A DNA stretch of 64,000 nt from NCBI RefSeq assembly GCF_019127135.1, contig NZ_JAHOEA010000008.1, forward strand, positions 1-64,000, given 5' to 3'. Below the pieces are notes generated by a model, which saw nothing but the letters and a program-made list of their open reading frames with translations, was not told the origin of the DNA and did not search any database. The DNA comes from Segatella copri. Its GTDB lineage: Bacteria > Bacteroidota > Bacteroidia > Bacteroidales > Bacteroidaceae. A program made the translations under genes and the position numbers. This document shows, piece after piece, positions 18,125 through 27,427 of this stretch (position 1 is the first letter of the stretch; the number at the start of each line of letters is the position of its first letter).

Positions 18125-19201
18125 TTACAGCATTCCCTTAGAGCTAGGAAGCTCGAAGTGGTAGATGTCTCTCTTTACCGCCATTTTCAGCGAACGGGCA
18201 AGTGCCTTGAAGATGCCTTCTATCTTGTGATGCTCGTTTTCGCCCTCTGCCTTGACATTGAGGTTCATCTTTGCCGCATCACTCAGACTCTTGAAGAAAT
18301 GCTTGAACATCTCGGTTGGCATTTCGCCCACCTTCTCTCTGTGGAACTCGGCATCCCAAATCAGCCATGGACGGCCACCGAAATCCAATGCTACCTGACA
18401 GAGACAATCATCCATTGGCAGACTGTAGCCGTATCTTTCTATTCCGCGCTTATCACCTAAAGCCTGCAGCAGGCATTCGCCCAGTGCAATACCCGTATCC
18501 TCAATGGTATGATGCTCATCCACATAGAGGTCGCCCTTGGTATGGATGGTGAGGTCCATCATGCCGTGCTTGCCTATCTGTTCCAGCATGTGGTCGAAGA
18601 AACCGAGACCGGTAGAGATGTCGCATTTGCCTGAACCATCGAGATTTACCTTGATGTAGATATCCGTCTCCTTGGTGGTGCGCTTCACTTCTGCGATACG
18701 GTCACCGGCAAAGAGAATCTCGGCTATCTTGTCCCAGTCCATGCCATCCTTTCCGAGAATCAGACTCTTGCAACCCAGGTTTTCAGCAAGCTGGGCATCG
18801 GTTTCACGGTCACCGATTACATAACTGTTTGCCATATCGTAGGCAGGGTTATCGATGTATTCGGTCAGCATGCCTGTTCCTGGCTTGCGCATCGGCGAGT
18901 TATCTTCAGGGAAGTGGCGGTCGATGTGCTGCTTGGCGAAGTGGATGCCCTCGCTCTCCAGGGTCTGGATGATGAAGTTGTGTACTGGCCAGAAGGTGTC
19001 CTCCGGGAAGGAGTCGGTACCCAGTCCGTCCTGGTTGCTCACCATCACCAGCTCGTAGTCGGTGTGCTGGGCAATGAAGGCGAGATTGCGGAACACGCCC
19101 TTGGTGAATACCAGCTTCTCGAAGCTGTCAATTTGCTCATCCTCTGGTTCCTGAATCAGAGTTCCATCGCGGTCGATGAAGAGTAATCTTGTCTGTTTCA
19201 T
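18125..19201 (-). CDS. hisB: Bifunctional histidinol-phosphatase / imidazoleglycerol-phosphate dehydratase
   Basis: This 358-residue fusion carries out two steps of histidine synthesis. The N-terminal HAD phosphatase (about 1-165) has [16 protein letters not shown] and SNQDGLGT. The C-terminal IGP dehydratase (about 168-358) has [37 protein letters not shown] and [16 protein letters not shown], with the metal-binding His clusters intact. No other his gene is in the window, so it is probably the end of, or separate from, the his operon. Confidence 0.97.
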   Translation of the reverse strand: MKQTRLLFIDRDGTLIQEPEDEQIDSFEKLVFTKGVFRNLAFIAQHTDYELVMVSNQDGLGTDSFPEDTFWPVHNFIIQTLESEGIHFAKQHIDRHFPEDNSPMRKPGTGMLTEYIDNPAYDMANSYVIGDRETDAQLAENLGCKSLILGKDGMDWDKIAEILFAGDRIAEVKRTTKETDIYIKVNLDGSGKCDISTGLGFFDHMLEQIGKHGMMDLTIHTKGDLYVDEHHTIEDTGIALGECLLQALGDKRGIERYGYSLPMDDCLCQVALDFGGRPWLIWDAEFHREKVGEMPTEMFKHFFKSLSDAAKMNLNVKAEGENEHHKIEGIFKALARSLKMAVKRDIYHFELPSSKGML

Positions 19202-19227
19202 TTCTCTTATATATTATGTTAATACGA

Positions 19228-19905
19228 TTAATATTTTTCTATCTCTGTAGTTGCCATTTTTTGACTTTCCTTCATTCTCTGTTTCTCTTCGTCTTGCACC
19301 TTGTAAGAGCCGAATTGATAGGCAAGTGAAATGCCGAGCCAGCTCAGGGCATAGATGATGAGCAGGAAGGTGATGGTGAACACCAGAAAGAGGAGTGGGG
19401 TGAAATAACCCGGCACACCGAGCGGGTCGCCATCAAGCGCACCGAGCTGTGAATAGAACTGTGCGATGATGAGGATGATGGAAGGCAGGGCTGCGATAAA
19501 GGTAGCGATGCCTACAATAATCATGCCGAGAAAACTGGTCAGAAAGAAACCTCCGAAGTGGCGGAGAATGCGGAGGAGGGATTTGCCTATCTTGCGCTTT
19601 TCGCCCTTAGGACACAGTTGCTTTCTTGGCAGGAGATGCCAGAATGATACGATAGCCATCACGATAGTGGCTCCGTAAATGATGGTTTGCAGAATGAACG
19701 AAGCCATCGGATTCACGGCTCCCCAATCGTGAAGCGGTTTGTTGGGGAGGAGGAAATAGAGTACGATAGCCAGCAATACTGCAAATGGAACATGGGTAGT
19801 CCATGTCTGTTTTACGAGTGATCTGAAGTCACTTGTTATGGTATCGTATGATGCTCTCATGCAGGCAGTTATGCTGCGATGCTTAAATAATTCATTTACT
19901 TCCAT
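19228..19905 (-). CDS. Hypothetical membrane protein with about four TM segments
   Basis: This is a 225-residue protein with hydrophobic segments at about 40-58, 72-92, 118-145 and 170-195. It is bounded by charged termini; the C-terminus (KVQDEEKQRMKESQKM) is strongly charged and probably cytoplasmic. I do not recognise the family. It lies 26 bases upstream of hisB on the same strand and may be co-transcribed. Confidence 0.7.
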   Translation of the reverse strand: MEVNELFKHRSITACMRASYDTITSDFRSLVKQTWTTHVPFAVLLAIVLYFLLPNKPLHDWGAVNPMASFILQTIIYGATIVMAIVSFWHLLPRKQLCPKGEKRKIGKSLLRILRHFGGFFLTSFLGMIIVGIATFIAALPSIILIIAQFYSQLGALDGDPLGVPGYFTPLLFLVFTITFLLIIYALSWLGISLAYQFGSYKVQDEEKQRMKESQKMATTEIEKY

Positions 19906-19934
19906 AACTATCTTGTTTTAATTTCTAATTATCG

Positions 19935-19980
19935 CTTTTGTATTTTTTTACCTTTTTACCCTTTTACTTTTTTACCTTTA
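19935..19980. repeat. Short TTTACC-type low-complexity repeat
   Basis: Several near-tandem copies of TTTTTACC/CTTTTAC lie between the two minus-strand genes. The complementary word GGTAAAA is repeated upstream of thiC at 44214-44245. I see no terminator hairpin in it. Confidence 0.6.
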
Positions 19981-20727
19981 AAAGTTTCTTCTGAATTCAG
20001 AGCAGGTAATGGCGGTAGCGATAGCCACATTCAGACTGTCGGCGGTAGCTCTACCTTCCGGAAAGTTAGGGATGAGCAGCTTGTGGTTCACCTTCTTTGC
20101 CAGGTCTGGCGAGATGCCTTTTCCTTCGTTTCCCATCACGATAAGTCCTCGGTTTTCGAGCTTTTGCTGATAGATGTTGTCGCCATCGAGCAGGGTTCCG
20201 TAAACGGGAACATCGGCAGGAAGTGATTCTACCAGTCCCAGCAGGTCGCCATATTCTACCTTCACTCTTGCTATGCTGCCCATCGTGGCCTGCACCACCT
20301 TCGGATTGTATACGTCGGCAGTATCCTGACTGCAGTAGATATGGGTGATGCCAAACCAGTCGGCGATGCGGATGATGGTGCCCAGATTGCCCGGGTCCTG
20401 AACGCCGTCGAGCGCCAGACTCAGTTCGCTGGTATTAATAGAGTAATCTCCTGATGTTGCCTGTTTGAATACTGCAAGCACCTGCTGCGGATGTTGCAGG
20501 AAACTCACCTTCTTCAGTTCTTCATCAGTAACCTCTATCACTTCGGTTTCAGCCCCGAAGTGTTTGCCCCGGAGCCATTCGCCGGTAGCCACAATCAGGT
20601 CGGCAGGTTGCAGAGCGAGCAGATCGTCTACCACCTTGAAACCTTCTGCCACGAACTTTCCTTCTTTATTTCTGTTCTTCTTCAGTTCGAGCGAACGTAT
20701 GTACTTTATTTTATTCTTGCTAATCAT
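19978..20727 (-). CDS. TrmH/SpoU-family RNA 2'-O-methyltransferase
   Basis: This 249-residue protein has an N-terminal substrate-binding-like domain (SRSLELKK-type start IKYIRSLELKKNRNKEGKF). The C-terminal SPOUT domain shows the three family motifs: LDGVQDPGNLGTIIRIADW, GLIVMGNEGKGIS and IPNFPEGRATADSLNVAIA. It would methylate a ribose in rRNA or tRNA using S-adenosylmethionine. The exact target is not known. A minus-strand TACCTTTG at 20750-20757 is its promoter. Confidence 0.93.
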   Translation of the reverse strand: MISKNKIKYIRSLELKKNRNKEGKFVAEGFKVVDDLLALQPADLIVATGEWLRGKHFGAETEVIEVTDEELKKVSFLQHPQQVLAVFKQATSGDYSINTSELSLALDGVQDPGNLGTIIRIADWFGITHIYCSQDTADVYNPKVVQATMGSIARVKVEYGDLLGLVESLPADVPVYGTLLDGDNIYQQKLENRGLIVMGNEGKGISPDLAKKVNHKLLIPNFPEGRATADSLNVAIATAITCSEFRRNF

Positions 20728-20799
20728 TTATTTTTTGTCTATATGTGTGCAAAGGTAACATAAAATATAGACATTTCAAAATAAAAAGTGCTAAATATT

Positions 20800-20829
20800 T
20801 TGTATTTAATTTGTTTTGCATTATCTTTG
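20800..20829 (+). promoter_or_regulatory. Promoter that fixes the start of the BamA/TamA-like gene
   Basis: TTG at 20800-20802, a 19-base spacer and TATCTTTG at 20822-20829. Transcription would start near 20836, so the in-frame ATG at 20816 cannot be the start codon. Confidence 0.7.
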
Positions 20830-20851
20830 CATATCAAAAACGATAGATATT

Positions 20852-23032
20852 TTGAAAAAAGAAACGATTTCATTACTTGCCTTGCCGCTGCTCATAGCAT
20901 CTTGTTCTTCAAGTAAAATGGTGCCGGAAGGGGAGTATATATTAAATAAGGTAGAAGTGAAGAGCGACTCGGCAGGGTATAATGCCGGGGCGCTCAAGCA
21001 GTATGTGCGCCAGAAAGAGAAGCCGAAACTCTTCTCGCTCTTCAAGAATCCTTTCAGCAAGAAGCCTGTCATCTACGATACTTTGCAGGCGCGGCTCTCC
21101 TGTCAGGATCTGCTTACCGCCATGCAGAACCAGGGCTTCATGCATGCCGGGGTGTCGCTCTATACCACCAAGAAAGGAAAGAAACTGGATGCTACCTATC
21201 TGTTGCATCCCGGAGAACCTTTTATGATAGGTAAGGTGAAATATGAGGTGGAAGATGAACATATCCAGCAACTTCTGCATCTCGATAACCCCGATAATCA
21301 GCAGATTAAGCCGGGAATGAGATTTACGGTAGAAACATTGGATAATGAACGCAGGCGTATCTCCAGCCTTCTGACCAATGATGGCTATTTCCGCTTTCAT
21401 AAAGATTTTATCCAGTTTTCTGCCGATACGATTGCGGGACAGAAGGATATCGCCCTGACGCTACACCTGATGAAGTATAAGGCAAACAGTAATGCTCCTG
21501 AGGTTGATCATACCCGATATGAAATCAGGAATATCAACTATCTGAGTAATGACAGCGACCGAATCCATCTGCGCCATCAGGTTTTGCTCAATGCCACTGC
21601 CCTCAGCGAAGGCCGTCCCTATAGTGCCGCCGCCTTGCAGCGCACCTATAACAACTTTGCCCGTCTGCAGGCGGTGAAGTATACCAATATCAGTTTCTCT
21701 GAAGTTCCTGACAGCAACCAGGTTACGGAGAACGGAATGGAGAGAGACAGCATCAGCCGGCAGATGGATTGCAATATCCAGATCAGTACCAACAAGCCTT
21801 CTACCATTGCCTTCCAGCCGGAAGGAACCAATACGGCGGGCGACTTGGGAGCTGCTGCTTCGCTCACTTATACCAACCGAAATCTCTTCAGAGGTAGTGA
21901 GCAGCTGAGCATAGAACTTCGTGGAGCCTACGAGGCCATTACCGGTCTGGAGGGGTATCAGGATCAGAACTATACAGAATATTCGGTTGAAGGCAAACTG
22001 GTTTTCCCTCGTTTCTTGGCGCCTTTCCTTTCAAGAAATTTCAGAAGAAGACAGACGGCAAACAGCGAGTTGTCGGCAAGTTGGAATCTTCAGAACCGTC
22101 CGGAGTTTCATCGCCGCGTATTCTCTACTGCCTGGCGTTATCGCTGGACAGAACCGCGTCATCACCTGGCTTGGCGTTTCGACCTGCTCGATCTCAACTA
22201 TGTTTATATGCCATGGATATCCGAGACATTCAAGAGAGACTATCTCGATAATGCAGAAAACAGAAATGCCATCCTCCGCTACAATTACGAAGACCTGTTT
22301 ATCATGAAGATGGGTTTCGGTTTGAGTTATAGCGATGGGGTAGATGCTGTGCGAGTGAATGTAGAGAGTTCGGGCAATCTGCTGAGTGGTGTTTCCAAGG
22401 CATTCGGTTTCAAGGTGAACAGCCAGGGGCAGCGTACATTATTTAATATAGCTTATGCCCAATATGCCAAGTTTGATGTAGATTATACCCATCTGATGCA
22501 GTTTGATAAGCGCAATGCTCTGGCGCTGCATGCGGGTATCGGTGTGGCTTATCCTTACGGCAACAGTACGGTGTTGCCTTTTGAAAAGCGTTATTTCTCG
22601 GGTGGTGCCAACTCGGTAAGAGGTTGGGGCGTAAGAGAATTAGGTCCGGGCAAGTTTAAGGGAACTGACGGCAGAATAGATTTCATCAACCAGACGGGTG
22701 ATGTGAAGCTCGACTTGAATGCCGAATATCGCACTTCGCTCTTCTGGAAGTTTGAGGGCGCAGCGTTTATCGATGCCGGTAATATCTGGACACTTCGCAA
22801 TTATCAGGATCAGCCTGGCGGCCAGTTCAAGATAGATGAATTCTACAAACAGATAGCTGTAGCCTATGGCTTAGGTCTCAGGTTGAATTTCGATTACTTC
22901 ATTCTCCGTCTGGATATGGGTATGAAGGCAATCAATCCAGCTTACGGAACGAAGGAAGAGCATTGGGCGATTATCCACCCGAAACTAGACCGCGATTTCG
23001 CCTTCCATTTCGCAGTCGGTCTGCCGTTCTAA
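20852..23032 (+). CDS. BamA/TamA-family outer-membrane protein, lipid-anchored, TTG start
   Basis: About 726 residues. Starting at the TTG at 20852 gives KKETISLLALPLLIASCSSS, a lipoprotein signal with Cys in the lipobox. This choice also agrees with the promoter just upstream. POTRA-like parts follow (about 30-290; YILNKVEVKSD, YEIRNINYLSND). The surface-antigen/D15 barrel includes YFSGGANSVRGWGVRELGPG. It is probably an accessory protein or lipid translocation barrel like TamA, not the main BamA. It is monocistronic. Confidence 0.87.
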   Translation: MKKETISLLALPLLIASCSSSKMVPEGEYILNKVEVKSDSAGYNAGALKQYVRQKEKPKLFSLFKNPFSKKPVIYDTLQARLSCQDLLTAMQNQGFMHAGVSLYTTKKGKKLDATYLLHPGEPFMIGKVKYEVEDEHIQQLLHLDNPDNQQIKPGMRFTVETLDNERRRISSLLTNDGYFRFHKDFIQFSADTIAGQKDIALTLHLMKYKANSNAPEVDHTRYEIRNINYLSNDSDRIHLRHQVLLNATALSEGRPYSAAALQRTYNNFARLQAVKYTNISFSEVPDSNQVTENGMERDSISRQMDCNIQISTNKPSTIAFQPEGTNTAGDLGAAASLTYTNRNLFRGSEQLSIELRGAYEAITGLEGYQDQNYTEYSVEGKLVFPRFLAPFLSRNFRRRQTANSELSASWNLQNRPEFHRRVFSTAWRYRWTEPRHHLAWRFDLLDLNYVYMPWISETFKRDYLDNAENRNAILRYNYEDLFIMKMGFGLSYSDGVDAVRVNVESSGNLLSGVSKAFGFKVNSQGQRTLFNIAYAQYAKFDVDYTHLMQFDKRNALALHAGIGVAYPYGNSTVLPFEKRYFSGGANSVRGWGVRELGPGKFKGTDGRIDFINQTGDVKLDLNAEYRTSLFWKFEGAAFIDAGNIWTLRNYQDQPGGQFKIDEFYKQIAVAYGLGLRLNFDYFILRLDMGMKAINPAYGTKEEHWAIIHPKLDRDFAFHFAVGLPF

Positions 23033-23060
23033 AAAAGAGTTTTCTGAACTTTCGCATGTG

Positions 23061-23152
23061 GGGAAGTTAAGGGAAGTTAGGGAAGTTAGAGGGAAGTTAA
23101 GGGACAAATGTCCTAAGTTTAAGCTAGAAGACTATTGTCTCTTAACTTCCCG
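23061..23152. repeat. GGGAAGTTA tandem copies facing an inverted copy
   Basis: Four imperfect copies of GGGAAGTTAA lie at 23061-23100, and the reverse complement TTAACTTCCC is at about 23142-23151. This can form a hairpin downstream of the BamA/TamA-like gene, perhaps helping transcription stop. Confidence 0.6.
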
Positions 23153-23221
23153 AACGACCATAGGGAGTGATAACTTCTTTAACTCCTTTAACTTCTGAAC
23201 TGGCGAAACTCCTTACTTTTT

Positions 23222-23677
23222 TCAAGGCAATTTTTCCAACTTAATCTTCCAGAGCCCCTTTTCCATACACATCGGCAGTTGGAAATCGGCCTGTTCTATG
23301 AGCTGCGGATCCTGCCCGATGCTGTCCATCTGCAGAAAATTATGAACCGTAAGGGTTATGGTGGCACTTGTTTCATCGTCACCGAAATCAATATCCGTAA
23401 TCTCGATGCTGGCATCCTCCGGTTTCTGGCGCAGCAGTTCCACGTCGGTCTCGTTCACATTACTTGCAGCATAGCGCAGCCAGCGCTCCGATTCCTGGGT
23501 ACAATACTTCACGGCTTTCTGGAAATGCCAGTTGAAATAATAGTTGGCAAACGAATCAACATCAGCCTTCAGCTGGTCCTCGCTGCCTTCGTGAGGTTCA
23601 CAGCCCGAAAGGCTGAATATACTTGTGCTCATGCATGCCACAGCTATGCATAAACCTATCATCGACTTCTTCATCAT
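23222..23677 (-). CDS. Hypothetical lipoprotein
   Basis: About 151 residues. The signal is MMKKSMIGLCIAVACMSTS and a lipobox-like LSGC precedes EPHEGSED. The mature part, an NTF2-like or DUF4878-like alpha+beta domain, contains NYYFNWHFQKAVKYCTQESERWL and ITDIDFGDDETSATITLTV, a layout like small periplasmic proteins of unknown role. The ATG at 23677 is preferred to an upstream TTG. It is divergent from the MBL hydrolase gene. Confidence 0.75.
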   Translation of the reverse strand: MMKKSMIGLCIAVACMSTSIFSLSGCEPHEGSEDQLKADVDSFANYYFNWHFQKAVKYCTQESERWLRYAASNVNETDVELLRQKPEDASIEITDIDFGDDETSATITLTVHNFLQMDSIGQDPQLIEQADFQLPMCMEKGLWKIKLEKLP

Positions 23678-23740
23678 GATTCTCAAATCTTAAAAATTCT
23701 ATTTTTTTGCGATATTTCGGCACAAAGATAGTAAAAAACT

Positions 23741-23770
23741 TTGTAATAAGAATCTTTTTTGCTAACTTTG
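23741..23770 (+). promoter_or_regulatory. Promoter of the MBL hydrolase gene
   Basis: TTG at 23741-23743, a 19-base spacer and TAACTTTG at 23763-23770. This places the RNA start about 15 bases before the ATG at 23791 and rules out the in-frame ATG at 23707. Confidence 0.7.
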
Positions 23771-23790
23771 CATGGAAAATAACAATTAAA

Positions 23791-24594
23791 ATGCTGAAAT
23801 TTATATCCTTTGGCAGTGGAAGTAGTGGCAATTGCTATTATCTTTACACTGATACGGATTCGATACTGATAGACGTAGGAGTAGGAATAAGAATATTAAA
23901 GAAGCATTTCCATAACTATGGACTTCGCTTCGAGGATGTGCATCACGTCCTCATCACACATGACCACGCCGACCATGTAAAGTCGGTGGGGAGTCTGAGT
24001 ACTGACTATCATCTACCGGTATATACGACCCGTAAAGTACATCAAGGCATCGAGCGCAACTATTGTGTTCGAAAGAAGATAGAGCCTAACCATGCTCGTG
24101 TGATAGAGAAGAACGTAACTTTCACACTGGGCGAGTTTAAGATTACCCCGTTCGGCGTACCCCACGACAGTACCGACAATGTTGGCTATTTCGTGGAGTG
24201 TGGAGGTGTGAACTTCTGTCTCATCACCGATGTGGGTCATATTACCGAAGAGATGCACGACTTTATCGGCCGTGCCAACTATCTTGTGCTCGAGGCGAAC
24301 CATAGTGTAGAGATGCTCCAGCAGGGTCATTATCCCCAGTATCTGAAGGAGCGCATTCTGGGAGATAACGGTCATCTGAGCAACGACGATTGTGGTGAGG
24401 CGCTTGCCAATTATGCTACACCGGAGCTTCATCACGTCTGGCTCTGTCATCTCAGCGAGGAGAACAACCATCCTGAGCTGGCACGCAAAACCGTGGAGCA
24501 GATCCTGCGCAGCAAAGGCATCATAGCCGGCAAGGACTTCCAACTGGAAGTATTGAAGCGCAAGACACCGAGCGAAATCTATAACCTGGTGTAA
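23791..24594 (+). CDS. MBL-fold metallo-hydrolase (YycJ/WalJ-like)
   Basis: This 267-residue hydrolase starts MLKFISFGSGSSGNCYYLY, a start signature of the YycJ/WalJ group. Metal ligands are in LITHDHADH and in the later ITDVGH and LEANHS motifs. It ends near HHVWLCHLSEENN, also typical. Members are linked to cell-wall division control or are 5'-3' exonucleases acting in DNA repair; the substrate is not resolved here. Monocistronic. Confidence 0.92.
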   Translation: MLKFISFGSGSSGNCYYLYTDTDSILIDVGVGIRILKKHFHNYGLRFEDVHHVLITHDHADHVKSVGSLSTDYHLPVYTTRKVHQGIERNYCVRKKIEPNHARVIEKNVTFTLGEFKITPFGVPHDSTDNVGYFVECGGVNFCLITDVGHITEEMHDFIGRANYLVLEANHSVEMLQQGHYPQYLKERILGDNGHLSNDDCGEALANYATPELHHVWLCHLSEENNHPELARKTVEQILRSKGIIAGKDFQLEVLKRKTPSEIYNLV

Positions 24595-24623
24595 GGCAGG
24601 TGTTCAATTTTAAAAAAGGTAGG

Positions 24624-24883
24624 GGGTGTGTCATAAGCCACGCCCCATACGCCCTGAAAGGGCAGAAGCCCCTAGCCCAGGGCAGCGCCCTGGGTAATTA
24701 CGGACACAAACTTGTCGCCCTGTAAGGGCAAAAGCTTTAAAATACAGGACAATATACAAAGCTTTTGCCCTTACAGGGCGTCTCATTGATTGCTATATTA
24801 TACCCAGGGCGCTGCCCTGGGCTAAGAGCTTTTGGGCTTTCAGCCCGTCCTCGGCTGCCATTATTTAGGCTTAAGCCACACCC
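24624..24883. repeat. Nested inverted-repeat element (REP/BIME-like)
   Basis: Three inverted pairs are nested. The outer arms are at 24624-24639 and 24868-24883. A perfect 24-base pair lies at 24673-24696 and 24801-24824; each of these arms is itself nearly palindromic (CCCAGGGC/GCCCTGGG). A perfect 20-base inner pair lies at 24716-24735 and 24761-24780. Flanking copies of GCCCTGAAAGGGC-type words are imperfect. There is no coding frame. It ends exactly at the stop codon of the DUF486 gene. It could be a REP-like mobile repeat or a strong bidirectional terminator. Confidence 0.9.
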
Positions 24884-25252
24884 TCATTTCATGAATACGA
24901 AATAAACGGCTGCAATCAGGCAGCAGAAGGCTGCGAAATGATTCCAGTGCAATCCCTGTCCCTGGAAGAGGATATTGGCGATGATGGCGAAGACGATAAG
25001 CGATACGCATTCCTGAATCACTTTGAGCTGGACCAGATTAAATGGTCCGCCATTATCCACGAAACCGATGCGGTTGGCTGGTACCTGACAGCAATATTCG
25101 AAGAAGGCGATGGCCCAACTGAAGGCGATGACACCGATAAGAGGCCAGTTGCTGCTCACGCCCGTTTGTTGCAACTTGAGGTGTCCGTACCAAGCCAGCG
25201 TCATGAAGATGTTGCTCAGCACCAATAATAATATAGTATACAATCCGTTCAT
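24884..25252 (-). CDS. DUF486-family small membrane protein (DMT-like)
   Basis: This 122-residue protein has four hydrophobic helices. It shows the family pattern SNIFMTLAWYGHLK, WAIAFFEYCCQVPANRIG, FNLVQLKVIQE and the C-terminal CLIAAVYFVF. It resembles half of a drug/metabolite transporter. The function is not known. A minus-strand TACCTTTG lies about 25 bases upstream. Confidence 0.9.
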   Translation of the reverse strand: MNGLYTILLLVLSNIFMTLAWYGHLKLQQTGVSSNWPLIGVIAFSWAIAFFEYCCQVPANRIGFVDNGGPFNLVQLKVIQECVSLIVFAIIANILFQGQGLHWNHFAAFCCLIAAVYFVFMK

Positions 25253-25559
25253 AATCTTATCTTTTTTGCGGGTGCAAAGGTAATATATTTTTTTTAACTC
25301 TCCAAATTTCAGGGAAGTTTCATTTCGTTTTTGTTTTGATATGGCTGTTCTTGGCAGATAAATCTCCGATGTTCTGATATTTATCTCCGAAAGATAAGTG
25401 TGCTGTTTGCGTATGACCAGTAGGCTGTTTGGGGCGAACAGCCGACTGGCGGATTAGAGAACAGTAGGCTGTTCCTATAAGACAGTCATCGCAGATAGGA
25501 AAACCAGATATCCCAATCCTATCAATATGATTTATGTTTAGCATTCTGCAAAAATCTCT
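25253..25559. repeat. Intergenic stretch with a degenerate 22-base periodicity
   Basis: No convincing gene is present; a 74-codon frame at 25320-25544 (minus) has no recognisable features. AGTAGGCTGTT occurs at 25419 and 25463, exactly 44 bases apart, with a related AGTGTGCTGTT at 25397. ATCTCCGA occurs at 25362 and 25383. The whole run, about 25353-25484, reads as degenerate 21-22-base units. Confidence 0.5.
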
Positions 25560-27140
25560 TCACTCATCCACTTCTTTCCAATCTATCAATCCCTTGCCTG
25601 TTTCATCGAGTTCCACGGCTAGGGCGATGACCTTGCGCTTGTCTGCCTTGAATGGTTCGGTGTAACTCTTTTCCTTTATCTGGCTCTCGGCAGCAGAAAT
25701 GCCGCCATTGTTCGATAGCTTCAGCTCCAGGACATAGATGAAGGATGGAACCTCCACAATCATGTCTATCCTGCCAGTGGCCAGCATTCTCTCTACTTAC
25801 ACCCTAAAGCCCAAGGCTCTGAATATCGTGCTCATTATCAGTCGGTAACGCTCCTCCATATCCATGCTCGCCATTTTCTTGTTGCTGTATGGAACATCGG
25901 CGATAAGAGCCTTTAATGCCTTCTTGGCTTCAGCGGTATTGCCGTCCTGCATCATTTTTCTGAGGAAGCTCTGCGCAGAAACCACTTCCGAATTCGACTT
26001 CATGGTCAAGGCAGGAACCACTACCTGGTATAATGCCTTGCGAACTTCAAAGTTAGGGAAGCCCAGGATGTAAACGCCCTCGTCGTAACCCTTAATAGTG
26101 AGATAACCCGACTGATAGAGGAAGAGCTCGGCTCCGCCATTTACCACATCCGATGTCTCCAGGGTATCGCCCTCGATGAAGCAATGGTCAAAGTATTCCA
26201 TCCTCATCTCCATATTATCCACGAACTTAGGCAATAGGGAAGTGGCGCCTGATGAAGCCCAGTAATTTCTCAATTTTCTATCCGACAGGGCATTGATAAG
26301 GCTGAATGGGTTGAAAATGTCCACCATATTATCGCTGCAGAAATGATATCCATCGTAATAAGCCGTGAGCTGCTTCAGCGTCTCCTCCGGAGTCCATCCG
26401 TTTTCTTCACCCATCGCCTCAATCTCCGGCATGAAGTTTTCGGCAACTTCCTGCTTTGAAATACCGCAGATGGTAGTGTATGGTGCATCAAAGCTGATGT
26501 TGCTCAGGTTGTTGAGCACGGAGAAGAGGGAGATTTGAGTGAACTTGGTGATGCCCGTGATGAAGACGAAGCGCTCGTGCTCGTCCTCTTTTTTCAAGAC
26601 GGCAAACACGGACTTGTAGATGGCTGTGCAGGCATCATGCTCTGGAGTCTTCCAAGAATGCTGCAATGGAGAATCATACTCGTCGATAAGAATAACCGTC
26701 TGTTTTCCGGTCTTCTGGAATATTGTTTCGATGATGTTCTGGAAACGGACAGCAAGGGAAACCTCCGGGCGCACCGCTACTTCATACTTCTGTTCGAGTT
26801 TATAGAAGGCGTCGTCGAGATAGGAGTTGAGTTCTTCGGGTGTTGCACCTCCGCAACTCATGTCGAGTCGAATGACGGGATAGCAGGTCCATTCTTTCTC
26901 CAACTCCATCACCTTCAATCCTTCGAAGAGTTCCTTTTCCCCCTCGAAGTAAGCCTGGAGTGTATCCACGAGAATGGACTTACCGAAGCGGCGTGGGCGG
27001 CTTAGGTAATGATAAGTCTTGTTGCTATGAGCAAGTCTCCATACCATATCAGTCTTGTCAACATATAGGTATCCTTCTCTTCTTATTTTAGCAAAAGACT
27101 GGATGCCTACCGGCAATCTTCTATCGTTCATTTCTGTCAT
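25560..27140 (-). pseudogene. AAA-like/PD-(D/E)XK protein, interrupted by an in-frame stop
   Basis: This is a paralogue of the gene at 3.5-5.0 kb. It starts at the ATG at 27140, with AGGAG about 10 bases upstream. The ATPase half is intact (RPRRFGKSILVDTL, VILIDEYDSPL). Translation stops at a TAA (25797-25799) after FRALGFRV. The same frame then continues without further stops to 25560, encoding the nuclease core (ATGRIDMIVE, YVLELKLSNNGG). Without the stop the protein would be about 526 residues, close to the 521 of the intact copy. A recent nonsense mutation is most likely; readthrough or a separately translated 75-residue end (ATG at 25787) is possible. Confidence 0.85.
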
Positions 27141-27363
27141 AATCAAATCTCCTATGTTTTCAGGATAGCTTTTTGCGAGTAATCCTCTTTCCATAAATTC
27201 TTTTTGCAAAGATACGATGAATATTTTGATTTTGCAAGAAAAATGGGGGATAATATAAAAAAGGTGGCGAATCTTTTTGTTATCTCTGATTTTTGCAGTA
27301 TCTGGATTGATTCGCATAATCCTTTAAATTTCAGTGTTCTCAGCCATTTTCTTTCAGATTTTC

Positions 27364-27394
27364 TTGCGAGTTCCAATCTTTCTTCGTATCTTTG
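27364..27394 (+). promoter_or_regulatory. Promoter of the patatin-like gene
   Basis: TTG at 27364-27366, a 20-base spacer and TATCTTTG at 27387-27394. It overlaps an in-frame ATG at 27392, so translation must start later, at 27428. Confidence 0.65.
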
Positions 27395-27427
27395 CTGTGT
27401 CAGTTATTCATTTTTAAAAGGAGCAAT

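Noticed and set aside
25320..25544. 74-codon minus-strand frame
   Set aside because: No ribosome site, no domain, and it runs through the 22-base-period region.
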